Below the pieces are notes generated by a model. The model was not told the DNA's origin, made no database searches, and saw nothing but the letters and a program-made list of their open reading frames with translations. This document shows positions 20,586 to 31,480 of a stretch of DNA of 64,000 nt, in pieces. How positions within the stretch are numbered: position 1 is the stretch's first letter; every line of letters begins with the position of its first letter. The stretch is from Lutraria lutraria (taxonomy: Eukaryota; Mollusca; Bivalvia; Venerida; Mactridae): contig OZ026835.1 of the NCBI GenBank assembly GCA_964023205.1, forward strand, positions 18,186,414-18,250,413. Reading direction: 5' to 3'. The translations under genes were made by a program, and so were the position numbers.

Positions 20586-21193
20586 TGTAACGTAACCCTT
20601 GTTGTTGGATTAAAATAATAATAATGCAGTACTTCGCTTTCAATGTTCTTTATTCTCCGCGACCAAATTAAAATATTAATTAAATTCAATGAGTACCGTT
20701 TTCAATTTCATACTGATCTTACTTCCGTTCGTACTCCCGTTCGTACTCTGTCAAAGTGTGGTTGAACTTTCACATAGGATGTCCAAAAGTGTTTTGACAG
20801 TTGGGTGGTCCTTGTTTTCTGACCAATGGGAACTAAGTTAGAGTTTTAATTAACCAATCACTAATGGCTTACGCAACATTGTGCAACTGATCTTTCTTTA
20901 ATGCCATATTGCTTTCGTCTTGCCAAAAGTGAACGGTTATGTTGATAAATATATTCTAAAATTACTTATTAATTATTAGACAACTGTCTCTATATGATCA
21001 GTTCACCACAACAATCAAATACTATCAAGTGCAAACTATCCATCTGAACATACATACAAATGCACGTGCACATCACGTGCATAAACTAATTGGTATGCTT
21101 CTCTATCAAGTATGCACTTATAGTCATTTAATTATCAATCAATTCATCAATTATATTTACATATAAAAACATGTATGAGGCCACTATGTTACA
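20586..21193 (-). repeat. 5' LTR of the env-bearing Gypsy element
   Basis: 608 bp, TG...CA ends, one visible difference from the 3' LTR. On the minus strand, U3 carries TATA-like TTTTTATATG and CTATAAGTG and the paired E-boxes at 21063-21079. It promotes the full-length transcript. The start site is not determined. Confidence 0.95.
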
Positions 21194-22051
21194 CCTGTCT
21201 ACTGTATGAATTCCCCATAAACTGTCTAAACGATTGAATTGACTGTCACAAATTGACCAGTCGTCGCTATCTTTGCACCTACTAAGATGGTCAGCCAACT
21301 GATTTTCATGATGTGGGATCCATTCGGGACAAATTTTGATATTATTTGTTTTACAGAAATCGTTTATACAAGTTGAAATGAAATGCAAAGCGAACTTTTT
21401 GCTTCCGTTCAGTAAAATAGATTTAACGTTTTTGTTGTCAGAAAAAATCTTTACAGATTTATTTTTTAAAATATGAACACTACTTCTGATTACTCTATTT
21501 ACTGCCTCGATCTCTCGCCATGTAGAACTTAGCCCGATTTCCTCGGGATTCTATGTACCGATTACGTCATAAACATCTCCGAACATAGTATCTTGACAAT
21601 TGCTATTTAACGAAATATTGAACATTTTGCTAATTTTTGTGTCACCTACTTCAGGACGTACTCTCTTTATCATAACGCTCACTTCCGGGAGCTCTGCATG
21701 ATTATCCCAAATGTTAGCCTCGTCGAACGAGGAGCTCACTTCCGGGTGCGTATTACTAAACGGCTCATGTACGGCCGTCACACCCACCTCCGGGGGCTAT
21801 ATAGCACTGAACAAGTTCTCCATCTCTTGGGGAACGCAGTCTGGTATATTCTTCTGCACATACCCACCGTAACCCAACCTGCTGGCATCACAGAACAGCG
21901 TATACTTACAAGGAGTTGCCTTCGTTATTGACTTACCAACAGCGTTCAAATGCAATAAGCTATTTTTCCAGAATGATAACTCGTCTTTTGCATTACCTGT
22001 AACAATTACAGGGGAATTCCAGCTAGCTCTTGATAAAATACAATTATACAT
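21194..22051 (-). pseudogene. RNase H region of the Ngaro/PAT element, with internal insertion
   Basis: The minus strand encodes CKYTLFCDASRLGYGGYVQ (first RNase H acidic residue), then about 90 codons of unrelated proline/glutamate-rich sequence with stops (21797 and near 21551). RNase H then resumes with SSTWREIEAV, KIFSDNKNVKSILLNGSKK and WIPHHENQLADHLSR. The frame is cut at 21193 by the nested LTR element and resumes at 11897. RNase H would degrade RNA template during reverse transcription. The stops show it is dead. Confidence 0.75.
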
Positions 22052-22979
22052 TTCTCTGGTTGTAATTCTTACCTTATGTTCTAGTACGGAATATAAAGAA
22101 ATGATCTGACCAAAATGGATGCCAGAGTTCTTACGGGTAATAAACTGAATCTGTCAAGATAAACAACTTTTAATGCGCAATCTATCGATTTCAATAGTCT
22201 TGAAATTCTATCTTCTGTAATGTAAATGCGATTAATACTGTAATCTTACACGTGTCCTAACCATGTTACTTTTTGTGAAGGTTCCCACGAACATTTTTCG
22301 TCTGCCAATAAAAAACCAAATTCCTGAAATGATTTTTGCGCTTTTTCAGCGTGTCCGCCAATTCCATCATCTAAAAACATGATGACCTTATGACCCTGTG
22401 CTCTTATAAACATGACAACAACTCTTATAACCTTGGTAAAAATGTGACTTGCAGTGGCTATACCAAAAGGCAGGGAATTATACACATAATAGATAGTTAC
22501 ATCTTTTTTAACCAACCGAAATCCAAAAATAATCTGTGTGGAGGAAATATATCAATATGATGGTATGAGCTCTAAAGATCAAAAGTAAACAAAAAGGAAC
22601 CTGGCTGAAAAATGCATTGTGCTAAAAAAATGTCTTCGAATTTAATATTGAACAGATGCAAATGTGGATTAATATGTCTACAGTCAAGAACAAGTCTAGG
22701 TTTTCCAGTTTGATTGTACGCAACGGTTAAAGGATTTACAACATATGGTATATCTTTAACTTCCGAAATTATCCCTTTCTGTAAGAGGCTTTCAATTTCT
22801 CTTTCAACAAACACTGTGCTGTCTCTCGCGGACTTGTTGTTTTTCAAAACAATTTGGGATGGCAAAGTTTTCAAAGGAAGTCTATACCCCGAATTTATGA
22901 CATCTACAATATAAGACTCACCTGCAACTGAACCCCATTTGTCAATGTGTTGCTTTAGCTTTCCTACAGGTGATAGCAT
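22052..22979 (-). pseudogene. Reverse transcriptase of the Ngaro/PAT element, broken
   Basis: The RT motifs in order are PLTVAYNQTGKPRLVLDCRHIN, FTFDL, SLPFGIATASHIFTK, FLDDGIGGH (active-site LDD) and WLGHV. A TAG directly after FTFDL (22572-22574), a TAA after WLGHV (22246-22248) and a one-base frameshift near 22115 interrupt it. Otherwise the reading is continuous. It follows the gag-like frame by about 15 bp in another phase. Confidence 0.85.
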
Positions 22980-22993
22980 TAAATTAGTTTTGT

Positions 22994-23716
22994 TTAGTGG
23001 TTATAGTTACCGTGTACACATTGTACTGAAGATGTATGTTCCTCTTTTGTACTCTCAATAATATGAGCAGATTTCAATACAGAAGAATCATTTTGTAAAC
23101 TTTTCATTAGTAATCTTTTATAAATACTCATCTTATTGTTGGAACTTTTTCCGGGACATTCGTTTTTCCAGTGTCCGACTTTTCCGCACTGGAAACACAG
23201 ACCTGGTTGAGCTGTCTTAGTCTGCACATGCTCAGACACCCCTGGCGTACTTTGTACAGGTCGTCTATGAGGTGTAGGTCGAACAGACCTGAATCTTTTT
23301 GTCTTCTCTGCCTTTAATTTTCGGTTGGCTCTCGCCTCTGCTTTATACATACGGCGTTCGTCTTCCGAATCATCCGTTAGCGGATTTGTTTTGTATTCGT
23401 TTACAACGCGCCAACCTAATTCGCTGGTGTCAGTGAGCTGTATCAGCTTCTGACTATGTCCGATCAATTCTTTTGCTTCTTCAATTTTGGCTTTACACTG
23501 AAGGTTACTTGCTTCGACGAGCTGCACTGCCTCGTTCAATTTCATATTTACTTTCGCGTTTTGTTTATATTGTTCTTCAATGCTTCTTAGAAAACATGGT
23601 TCCTATCTCCATATCTCATTCTTGTGGGCTTCGAACGAAGCTCGAATTCTCCTATCCACCATACTTTCCAAGTCCATGCGGTTTCCCCCGCCTAAGATCA
23701 TTTCGTTGTCACTCAT
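22994..23716 (-). pseudogene. Gag-like protein of the Ngaro/PAT element
   Basis: About 240 codons from the ATG at 23716, with one in-frame stop near 23604. The C-terminal half has a single CCHC zinc knuckle, CFQCGKVGHWKNEC. Before it lie a heptad-like region and a basic ERRMYKAEARANRKLKAEKTK segment. It is placed directly after A1, as expected for gag. It probably bound element RNA before decay. Confidence 0.75.
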
Positions 23717-23730
23717 ATTTGTAGTTTCAG

Positions 23731-23828
23731 AACAAGGTGTTACCCGAGCAAAAGCCTTATTAGAAGTGACTACTTTTACATGTCACCTGACCAAACTGGT
23801 TTTGGTAACGCTATGTTGAGACAGTATT
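23731..23828 (-). repeat. Split direct repeat A1 of the Ngaro/PAT element (element 5' end)
   Basis: 98 bp, direct repeat of A2 at 10116-10213 with two substitutions. Similarity ends at 23828, taken as the element 5' terminus. Confidence 0.85.
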
Positions 23829-25888
23829 ACACTATATTTCTTGACTGGCCGTTATAGGCTTATTATGACAGTCAATGCCTGGCGGTTCAGAGGTAGTAAA
23901 TGGTCATTGGGAATAAATTTGCTGGCCAGAGTTTTGAGATGACCGGTGGTGAATCGTTCTTTTAGTATGTTGAAAATACACTGGGGAATTCAAAGTGGCC
24001 GTTGCTAAGATGTGACCGTTATTGAGAGATGAACATTCATAGAGGTTCCACTGTAATGTTGTCTATGTCCCGCAAACATAAATCCACTTGACTGATGAAT
24101 TCATCGACCTTTTTTTTCAAAAGAATCAGGCTTAATCACAATTGAAAATTGCAGTGAAATTTTACTCCGCCTGACTGTGGAATGAACAAGTTGAGAACTT
24201 TCGTATGATGTCATGTATATCATGATGTTATATCTATATATTGATCACATGACTACTTATTACTTTAATGTGCTTTAAATGTGCTTCCCACTCTCCAAGG
24301 CCCATAACTCATTATCAATCACTGGGAATATAGTCAAGCATGCTGTCCTACTGACAACTCTTGTTCTGGTACTTGTCTCCTTTACCTTCATTTTCACCCT
24401 TTTGCTTGGTGTTGGGTTTATCTTGTGGGTCTAGACTTATAGAAAATAGTTTTTCTGTAATTTGTGTTGTGATAGATGAATTTAAGTGTACATGTCGTTT
24501 CTTATTTGTTGATTTCAAGATAGAGATCTGAGCACAATTAGGTTCTAATTCTCTCTCTACATCTCTTACTATCAAACTTTCTCAATTCTACTTGACTCAC
24601 ATTAAAATTGTGAGTAAATCAATTATTCTCTAATCTCAATTATCAGTATAAAACATATACCAAATACATAACAAAATACAACAAATAGGACTGGTATGGA
24701 CTGTGTATTATGGCAGCAATTCTCGATTTTTAACATATAATACTACAATGAATAAAGCGAATTATATCTGTCTGCAAACTTATGTAGTGGACTTTGGGTG
24801 TCTTTCTGGCTGTATTCTGAAACGAAACGAAACTATGTTAAAGCCAATGTAATGGGAATTTGAAAAAATACTTGATTTTCATATCTTTACCTTGTATCAG
24901 CTAGTCAAATATCAGTTTAACAAGTCCATTCATTAAAATAGTAGTTCGAACAGACAGTAAGGTGGATTCTTGTTCGGATAAAGTTTGAAATAGCTCAACA
25001 TAACCAGGAATCATCTTCCCGTCATATCAAACTTTGTACCACACTACAAGTATTTGATTATAAAACTCATACCTAACATTTTGTCCAAAGAGTTGACGAG
25101 TATGATTATCTAAAATCATATACCAAATACAACAAATAGGTATGGACTGTGAATTATGGCAGCAATTCTCATGTCAAAAGAAAGAGGGTAAAACAAAGAT
25201 AGTTACCAACATTACCAATTATGTTTCCAAACAATACGACCATGACTGTATTTTGTAAATGACATCTCCAAAGTCTGTGTCTGTACCATAACTTCATTTC
25301 CAACTTCACTGATATATCGACACCAATGTGATATTGTAGCTATATATATCATACTTTGAATTTATTCGCAACCTGGGTATATAACAGCAAACGTTATCAC
25401 TCCTGCGAATTCATGACACACATAATTATCCTGCATCTGAATAAACAGTCTTTGATTTATCTTTTTGTGACAGGTTGCCCGACTATATTCTTTATGAAGA
25501 AAACCCCCTAAAAACTAAGTTGTCCCCCAAAAGATTTAAAGAAGGAAAAAGACTGTTCGGGCAGGGGACAACCCACTTATTCGAGGACTGAATAGATGTA
25601 ACAAATGTGTATATGCGTGTTCATGATTTAGCATATTATTGAACATACATGTACATGTGTTTAATCGATATAATCACATTACACCGTTCAGTCCACAGTC
25701 CCAATTAACTTAGTCATTGTTCTATAAGCATCAAATAAATCTGATTAATTTACACTATGTCATCAGATTATTCTATTACACAGACTGTCGCTATGATAAA
25801 ATATCAATGATGAATGTGTCCTCCTGTCACTGAACGATATATATCAACAATTATAACATCAATTCAATGAGAAATTAAAGCTTTAAAT
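23829..25888. other. No gene seen; repeat remnants
   Basis: About 23840-24055 looks like a degraded small inverted-repeat element (ending 'tagaggttccactgta'). About 24309-24365 carries the end of the repeat seen at 1318-1366. The rest is AT-rich. A 75-codon minus ORF at 24348-24575 is unrecognised and probably chance. Confidence 0.5.
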
Positions 25889-26125
25889 TTAAAGAAACAG
25901 ACAGGCGATCTTGTAAAGAATCTTTAACATATAACTGTCCCTAGCAGAAACAGTTTTCCACCTTGCATGTCTTTGCCAAAGTCTTTCGTTGGTTTTATTG
26001 TTAGCGCTTATTTTAGGTGCTCTAGATCTAAATGAATGCAGACCATATAAATCTGGATTAATACCAATACTTTTTAAGTTTGGTTTTAAATTTCGTTGTT
26101 CAGCTGCCAAAACCTTGTAAGTCGA
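25889..26125 (-). pseudogene. C-terminal fragment of a tyrosine recombinase
   Basis: The minus strand encodes YGLHSFRSRAP (H-x-x-R), LWQRHARWKT and SARDSYMLK (catalytic tyrosine), about 70 codons. These are the last three active-site blocks of a DIRS/Crypton-like recombinase. The sequence differs from the recombinase at 10431-11418, so it comes from another family. The N-terminal half is absent. Confidence 0.7.
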
Positions 26126-26129
26126 TTTT

Positions 26130-27460
26130 TAGCTCACATGTCACAAAGTGACAAAGTGAGTTATTAGGATCACTCTCCATCCGGTGTCCAGCGTCCGGCG
26201 TCGTGCATCGTGCGGTGTGCGTCGTGCGTCGTCAAACTTTATGTTGTGACCACACTAGGGGCCACATTTTTAGCTCAATTTTAGCAAAACTGGGTCAGAA
26301 CGTTAATATCAACAAAATCTCGCACGAGTTTGATATTGGGCCATTTTGGGTAAAAAACTAGGTCACCAGGGCCAAATAAGGGAAAACCTTGTGAACACTT
26401 TAGAAATCACTGTTTTGACTGGATCTTCATGAAACTTTGTCAGAATGTTTATTTTAATAATATGTAGGTCAAGTTTGATAATGGGTCATTTCCGGTGAAA
26501 AACTAGGTCACTAGGGCAAATTGCTGGAAAACCTTGTGAACACTCTAGAAGTCACTGTTTTGATTCGTTGATCATGAAACCTTGTCAGAATGTTTGTCTT
26601 CTAATATCTTGGACGAGTTCGAACATGGGTCATCTTGGGTCAAAAACTAGGTCGCTAGGTCAAATCTTATGAAAAACCATGTTAACACTGTAGATTTCAC
26701 AGTTATTATTGGATCTTCACCAAACTTTGTCAAATCGTTTGTTTTAATGATATAACAGTCATGTATAAATATGGGTCATCTGGGGTCAATAACTAGGTCA
26801 CCAGGTCAAATCTTAGGAAAACTTTGTTAACACTGTAGATGTCACAGTTTTAATTGGATCTTCACCAAACCTTGTCAGAATGTTTGCCTCAATGATATGT
26901 GGGTCAAGGTTGAACATGGGTCAGCCGGGGTCAAAAACTTGGTCACCAGGTCTAATCTTAGGTAAAAATCTTGTAAAAGCTCTAAATGTCATGGTTTTAA
27001 TTGGATCTTGGCCAAACCTTGTTAGATTGTTTGTCTTAATGATATTAAGGACAAGTTCAAATATGGGTCACCTAGGGTCAAAAACCAGGTCACAAGATCA
27101 AATCTTAGGAAAACCTTATTAACACTGTAGATGTCAAATTTTGATCGTATCTTCACCAAACCTAGTCAGAATGTTTGTCTTAATGATATGTAAGACAAAT
27201 TCGAACATAGGTCGTCTGGGGTCAAAAACTATGTCACGAGGTCAAATCTTAGGAAAACCTTGTCTATGCTGTAGTTTTCATGGTTTTGATTGGATCTTCA
27301 CCAAATTTTGTCAGAATGTTTGTCTTATTTATATATAGGACAAGTTCTAACATGGGTCATCTGGGGTCAAAAACTAGGTCACCGGTTCAAAACAATGTTT
27401 TAATGAGTGAACAGTGATTGTCATGTGAGCGATATAGGGCCATCTTGGCCCTCTTGTTTA
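26130..27460 (+). repeat. Dispersed bivalve-type repeat (copy 2, complete)
   Basis: It starts 'agctcacatgtcacaaagtgac', passes a CpG-rich 'gtccggcgtcgtgcatcgtgcg' stretch, then about nine degenerate units of about 120-150 bp. It ends 'gggccatcttggccctcttgttt'. It is closely similar to 1-978 and has extra units. ORFs in it are repeat-derived. Confidence 0.85.
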
Positions 27461-28089
27461 AATCAGTTTTTATTTATTATTCATTTATTATCTATTCATG
27501 ATACAGTTACCTGTGACAAAAACAATCATAGCTAGTGAATAACAGATATATATATGTCAATGTGAGTATATCAAGGGATGTTATATTACATGTAATATAG
27601 CATCCCTGGAATATCTAAGCAATATCCGAACCTGGCAAATGAAATGAAAAATGCATTGACTTTTTACCTTACTTACACTGCATCAGGAAGTTTTATTGAT
27701 ATCTAATAAAAATACCCGAATACATACATAAACAATCAAATATACATGCACTTATTCCACTGCAAATCACAAAATTTCCGAACAAACTTCTCCAGTCATA
27801 TTCATAATTAATCATTTAATGAAAGTTTGCTGAACAACACATATTAATACCATTTAATATCGTATGTTATTCTCTAAATTAGAGAATAATAACTTAACAG
27901 AATAGTAAAACGTAAAGTCCTATGTTGTTCAACACCGATAAACAAACCAAACTCACCTTATTTACGGCAAAATATCAACTGAATCCTCGTTTTTCGGGAG
28001 CGTATCTTTTCAATACTTGGCTAAATAGCCATACTTGCAGTGTCAGGTCACTAAATTATTTTCTATATGAATTAAAAGGCATATTCATT
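27461..28089. other. No gene seen
   Basis: AT-rich DNA with a 'gatgttatattacatgtaatatagcatccct' palindrome near 27575-27605. No coding signal. Confidence 0.5.
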
Positions 28090-28546
28090 ATGGCCATACT
28101 TCATGAATACATGTAATTTGTTTTTTAAAGGTCTTTACTGTGGCCATTCTTGACGATAGACTTAACAGGAGTTTTAAAGGTTTATTTAATATGGCCGTAC
28201 TTGACCATCGACAAAATGTAAGACAATACTGTTTACATAATTGACCAATGAATTTATTTAAATGGTATATTATTTTAACCTGTATAACCTGTATAAATTG
28301 AAGCCATACCTGTTAATAAACTTACTTAATATACGTAATAGGAGCCATTAAATGTGACTTTACTATGGCGATACTTGACCACTGGCATTATCAATAAGAT
28401 TTCTTCGAAGGATATCTACTGTGGCCATTCTTGACTATTGACTTTATTCATCGGTCTATTTCCTGTGGCCATACTTGACCACTGACTTCATTCATTATAC
28501 TTACTTAAAGGTCTATTTCCTGTGGCCATACTTGACTAATGACTTT
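28090..28546 (+). repeat. 57-bp minisatellite, degenerate left part
   Basis: Divergent copies of 'tggccatacttgac...' become more regular towards 28437. They are the left edge of the array that continues at 28800-29640 and 30829-31480. Confidence 0.7.
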
Positions 28547-28745
28547 ATTATACCCCCAGATATGAAATATATGGGGGCTATATTGGATTCACGCTTGACG
28601 GTCGGTCGGTCGGTCAGCTGGTCGGTCGGTCCGTGCGTCTGTAGACACAATTTGTCCAGAGAATTTCTCAGAAACTACTTACAGGATTTCAATGAAACTT
28701 CACAGAAGTGATCAGTAGTAAGCCTAGTTGTGCTACAGGATTTTA
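28547..28745 (+). repeat. Truncated copy of the 'tatacccccagatatgaaa' dispersed repeat
   Basis: This is the first ~200 bp of the repeat found in full at 29640-30828, including the ggtcggtcggtcgg run. Together with the flanking minisatellite units it forms a ~290-bp duplicate of 29533-29822. Confidence 0.75.
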
Positions 28746-28799
28746 TTATACATGTAGTTTAGTTTATTGAGGCCATATGTACTTGACCATGAACTTTTG

Positions 28800-29639
28800 C
28801 GATAGGATTTCTTTAGAGGTATGATAACTGTGGCCATACTTGACCACTTACTTTATTCACCATACTTTCCTAAATGTCTATTTATTGTGGCCATACTTGA
28901 CCACTTACTTTATTCATCATGCTTACCTAAATGTGTATTTACTGTGGCCATACTTGACTAATGACTTTATTCATCATGCTAACCTAAGGGTCTATATATT
29001 GTGGCCATACTTGACTAATGACTTTATTCATCATGCTTACCTAAGGGTCTGTATATTGTGGCCATACTTGACTAATGACTTTATTCATCATGCTTACTTA
29101 GAGGTCTATTTCCTGTGGCCATACTTGACTAATGACTTTATTCATCATGCTAACCTAAGGGTCTATATATTGTGGCCATACTTGACTAATGACTTTATTC
29201 ATCATGCTTACCTAAGGGTCTATATATTGTGGCCATACTTGACTAATGACTTTATTCATCATGCTTACCTAAGGGTCTATATATTGTGGCCATACTTGAC
29301 TAATGACTTTATTCATCATGCTTACTTAGAGGTCTATTTCCTGTGGCCATACTTGACTAATGACTTTTCATCAGACTTACTTAAAGGTCTATTTCCTGTG
29401 GCAATACTTGACTAATGACTTTATTCATCATGCTTACCTAAAGATCTATTTCCTGTGGCCATACTTGACTAATGACTTTATTCATCATGCTTACCTAAAT
29501 GTGTATTTACTGTGGCCATACTTGACTAATGACTTTATTCATCGGTCTATTTCCTGTGGCCATACTTGACCACTAACTTCATTCATTATACTTACTTAAA
29601 GGTCTATTTCCTGTGGCCATACTTGACTAATGACTTTAT
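28800..29639 (+). repeat. 57-bp minisatellite array, main block
   Basis: About 14 units of 57 bp, of the form tggccatacttgactaatga / ctttattcatcatgcttacc / taaaggtctatttcctg. Because 57 is a multiple of three, long frames with a 19-residue repeat appear (28840-29415), but these are not credible genes. Confidence 0.9.
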
Positions 29640-30828
29640 TATACCCCCAGATATGAAATATATGGGGGCTATATTGGATTCACGCTTGACGGTCGGTCGG
29701 TCGGCTGGTCGGTCGGTCCGTGCGTCTGTAGACACAATTTGTCCAGAGAATTTCTCAGAAACCACTTACAGGATTTCAATGAAACTTCACAGAAGTGATC
29801 AGTAGTAAGCCTAGTTGTGCTAGCTTAAAGCATTTTTCGTTCGGATGAATTTTCACTGAGTTATACCCCTTTGTTGTTTTTATTCAGTATATACAATAGG
29901 CAAATTTTGTCCGGACAATTTCTCAGCAACTACTAACAGGATCTCAATGAAACTTCACAGAAGTGATCAGTAGTTAGCCTAGCTGAGCATGCTTAAAGCA
30001 TTTTTTGTTCGGATTAATTTTCACTGAGTTATAGCCCTTTGTTGTTTTTATACAGTATATACAATAGGCAAATTTTGTGCGGACAATTTCTCAGCAACTA
30101 CTTACAGGATCTCAATGAAACTTCACAGAAGTGATCAGTAGTAAGCCTAGCTGTGCAGGCTTAAAGCATTTTTCATTTGGATTGATTTTCACTGAGTTAT
30201 AGCATTTGTTTTTTTCTACAGTATATACAATAGGCAAATTTTGTCCTATTTCTCATTGACTACTGCCAGGAATTCTATAAAACTTCTCAGAAGTGATAAG
30301 TAGTTAGCCTAGTTGTGCATGGATTAAGCTTGTCTTGGTTGGTTAAATTTTCACTGAGGTATGGCCCTTTGTTGTTTTTTATACAGTGTATATACAATAT
30401 CTCAGTAACTACTCATAGGAATTCAATGAAACTTCACAGAAGTTATAAACAGTTAGCCAAGTTGTGCATGCAATAACCAGGTTTTGTTTGGATTAATTTT
30501 CACTGAGTTATGGTCCTTTGTTTTATACAATTAGGTAAATTTTGCCCATACCATTTCTCAGCAACTACATGCAGGAATTCAGTGAAATTTCTTAGAAGTG
30601 ATAAGTAGTTTGCTAAGTTGTGCATGTCCACAATAGGTTTTGTCCAAGTAAATTTTAATGAGTTATGGCCCTTTGTTATTTTTATATAATGTATATTTAG
30701 AAACTGGTCAGGATATATCTAAGCAACAATTTGCAGGTATTAAAAAATGAAAATGCATTATATTTCCCTCTGTAAAATGTAACAATAACTGTGTCAAGGC
30801 CGCATCTGGGGGTATTCATCACCTTTAG
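29640..30828 (+). repeat. 'tatacccccagatatgaaa' dispersed repeat, full copy
   Basis: It begins tatacccccagatatgaaat, with a ggtcggtcgg run. Four to six ~170-bp degenerate units follow ('cagcaactac..caggatctcaatgaaacttcacagaagtgatcagtag'). It ends 'gggggtattcatcacctttagtgatagttctag'. It interrupts the 57-bp array. Confidence 0.8.
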
Positions 30829-31480
30829 TGATAGTTCTAGTTCATCATGCTTACCTAAATGTGTATTTACTGTGGCCATACTTGACTAATGACTTTATTC
30901 ATCAGACTTACTTAAAGGTCTATTTCCTGTGGCCATACTTGACCACTTACTTCATTCATCATGCTTACTTAAAGGTATATTTCCTGTGGCCATACTTGAC
31001 CACTTACTTCATTCATCATGCTTACTTAAAGGTATATTTCTTGTGGCCATACTTGACCACTTACTTCATTCATCATGCTTACTTAAAGGTATATTTCCTG
31101 TGGCCATACTTGACCACTTACTTCATTCATCATTCTTACTTAAAGGTATATTTCCTGTGGCCATACTTGACCACTTACTTCATTCATCATGCTTACTTAA
31201 AGGTCTATTTCCTGTGGCCATACTTGACTAATGACTTTATTCATCAGACTTATTTAAGGTCTATTTCCTGTGGCCATACTTGACCACTTACTTCATTCAT
31301 CATGCTTACTTAAAGGTCTATTTCCTGTGGCCATACTTGACTAATGACTTTATTCATCAGACTTATTTAAGGTCTATTTCCTGTGGCCATACTTGACCAC
31401 TTACTTTATTGATCAGACTTACCTAAGGGTCTATTTACAGTGGCCATACTTGACCACTTACTTCATTCATCATACTTACC
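30829..31480 (+). repeat. 57-bp minisatellite array, right block
   Basis: About 11 further units of the same array. Here most units read 'gaccacttacttcattcat'. The array was therefore split by the insertion at 29640-30828. Confidence 0.9.

Larger units (their letters stand above)
11898..21197 (-). mobile_element. Young env-bearing Ty3/Gypsy LTR retrotransposon (endogenous retrovirus-like), complete
   Basis: Two 608-bp LTRs (11902-12509 and 20586-21193) begin TGTAACRTA and end TGTTACA in the two readings. They are bounded by the 4-bp target duplication CCTG (11898-11901, 21194-21197). I find one mismatch between the LTRs by eye (ctctc versus ctgtc near 12065 and 20749). A primer-binding site, gag, pol, env, a small 3' ORF and a polypurine tract follow in order on the minus strand. 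No stop or frameshift breaks any of the genes apart from the programmed gag-pol junction. The element sits inside the RNase H region of a dead Ngaro/PAT element. Near-identical LTRs imply recent insertion. Confidence 0.95.
9538..23828 (-). mobile_element. Ngaro/PAT-type tyrosine-recombinase retrotransposon, decayed, split by a nested LTR element
   Basis: Reading on the minus strand the order is A1 repeat (23731-23828), gag, reverse transcriptase, RNase H, a post-RNase H domain, tyrosine recombinase, B1 (10248-10313), A2 (10116-10213) and B2 (9538-9603). A1/A2 are 98-bp direct repeats with 2 differences. B1/B2 are 66-bp direct repeats with 1 difference. Split direct repeats of the A1...B1-A2-B2 form are known from Ngaro and PAT elements. 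Without the nested 9.3-kb insertion the element is about 5.0 kb. Its genes carry several stops and frameshifts, so it cannot move by itself. An unexplained 512-bp piece separates A2 from B2. Confidence 0.85.

Noticed and set aside
28840..29415. 191-codon ORF with a 19-residue repeat
   Set aside because: It is the translation of a 57-bp minisatellite; the period is a multiple of three, so the frame stays open by chance. The same holds for 30828-31283.
28437..31480. CRISPR-like array
   Set aside because: Repeats are contiguous without unique spacers, and the genome is eukaryotic.
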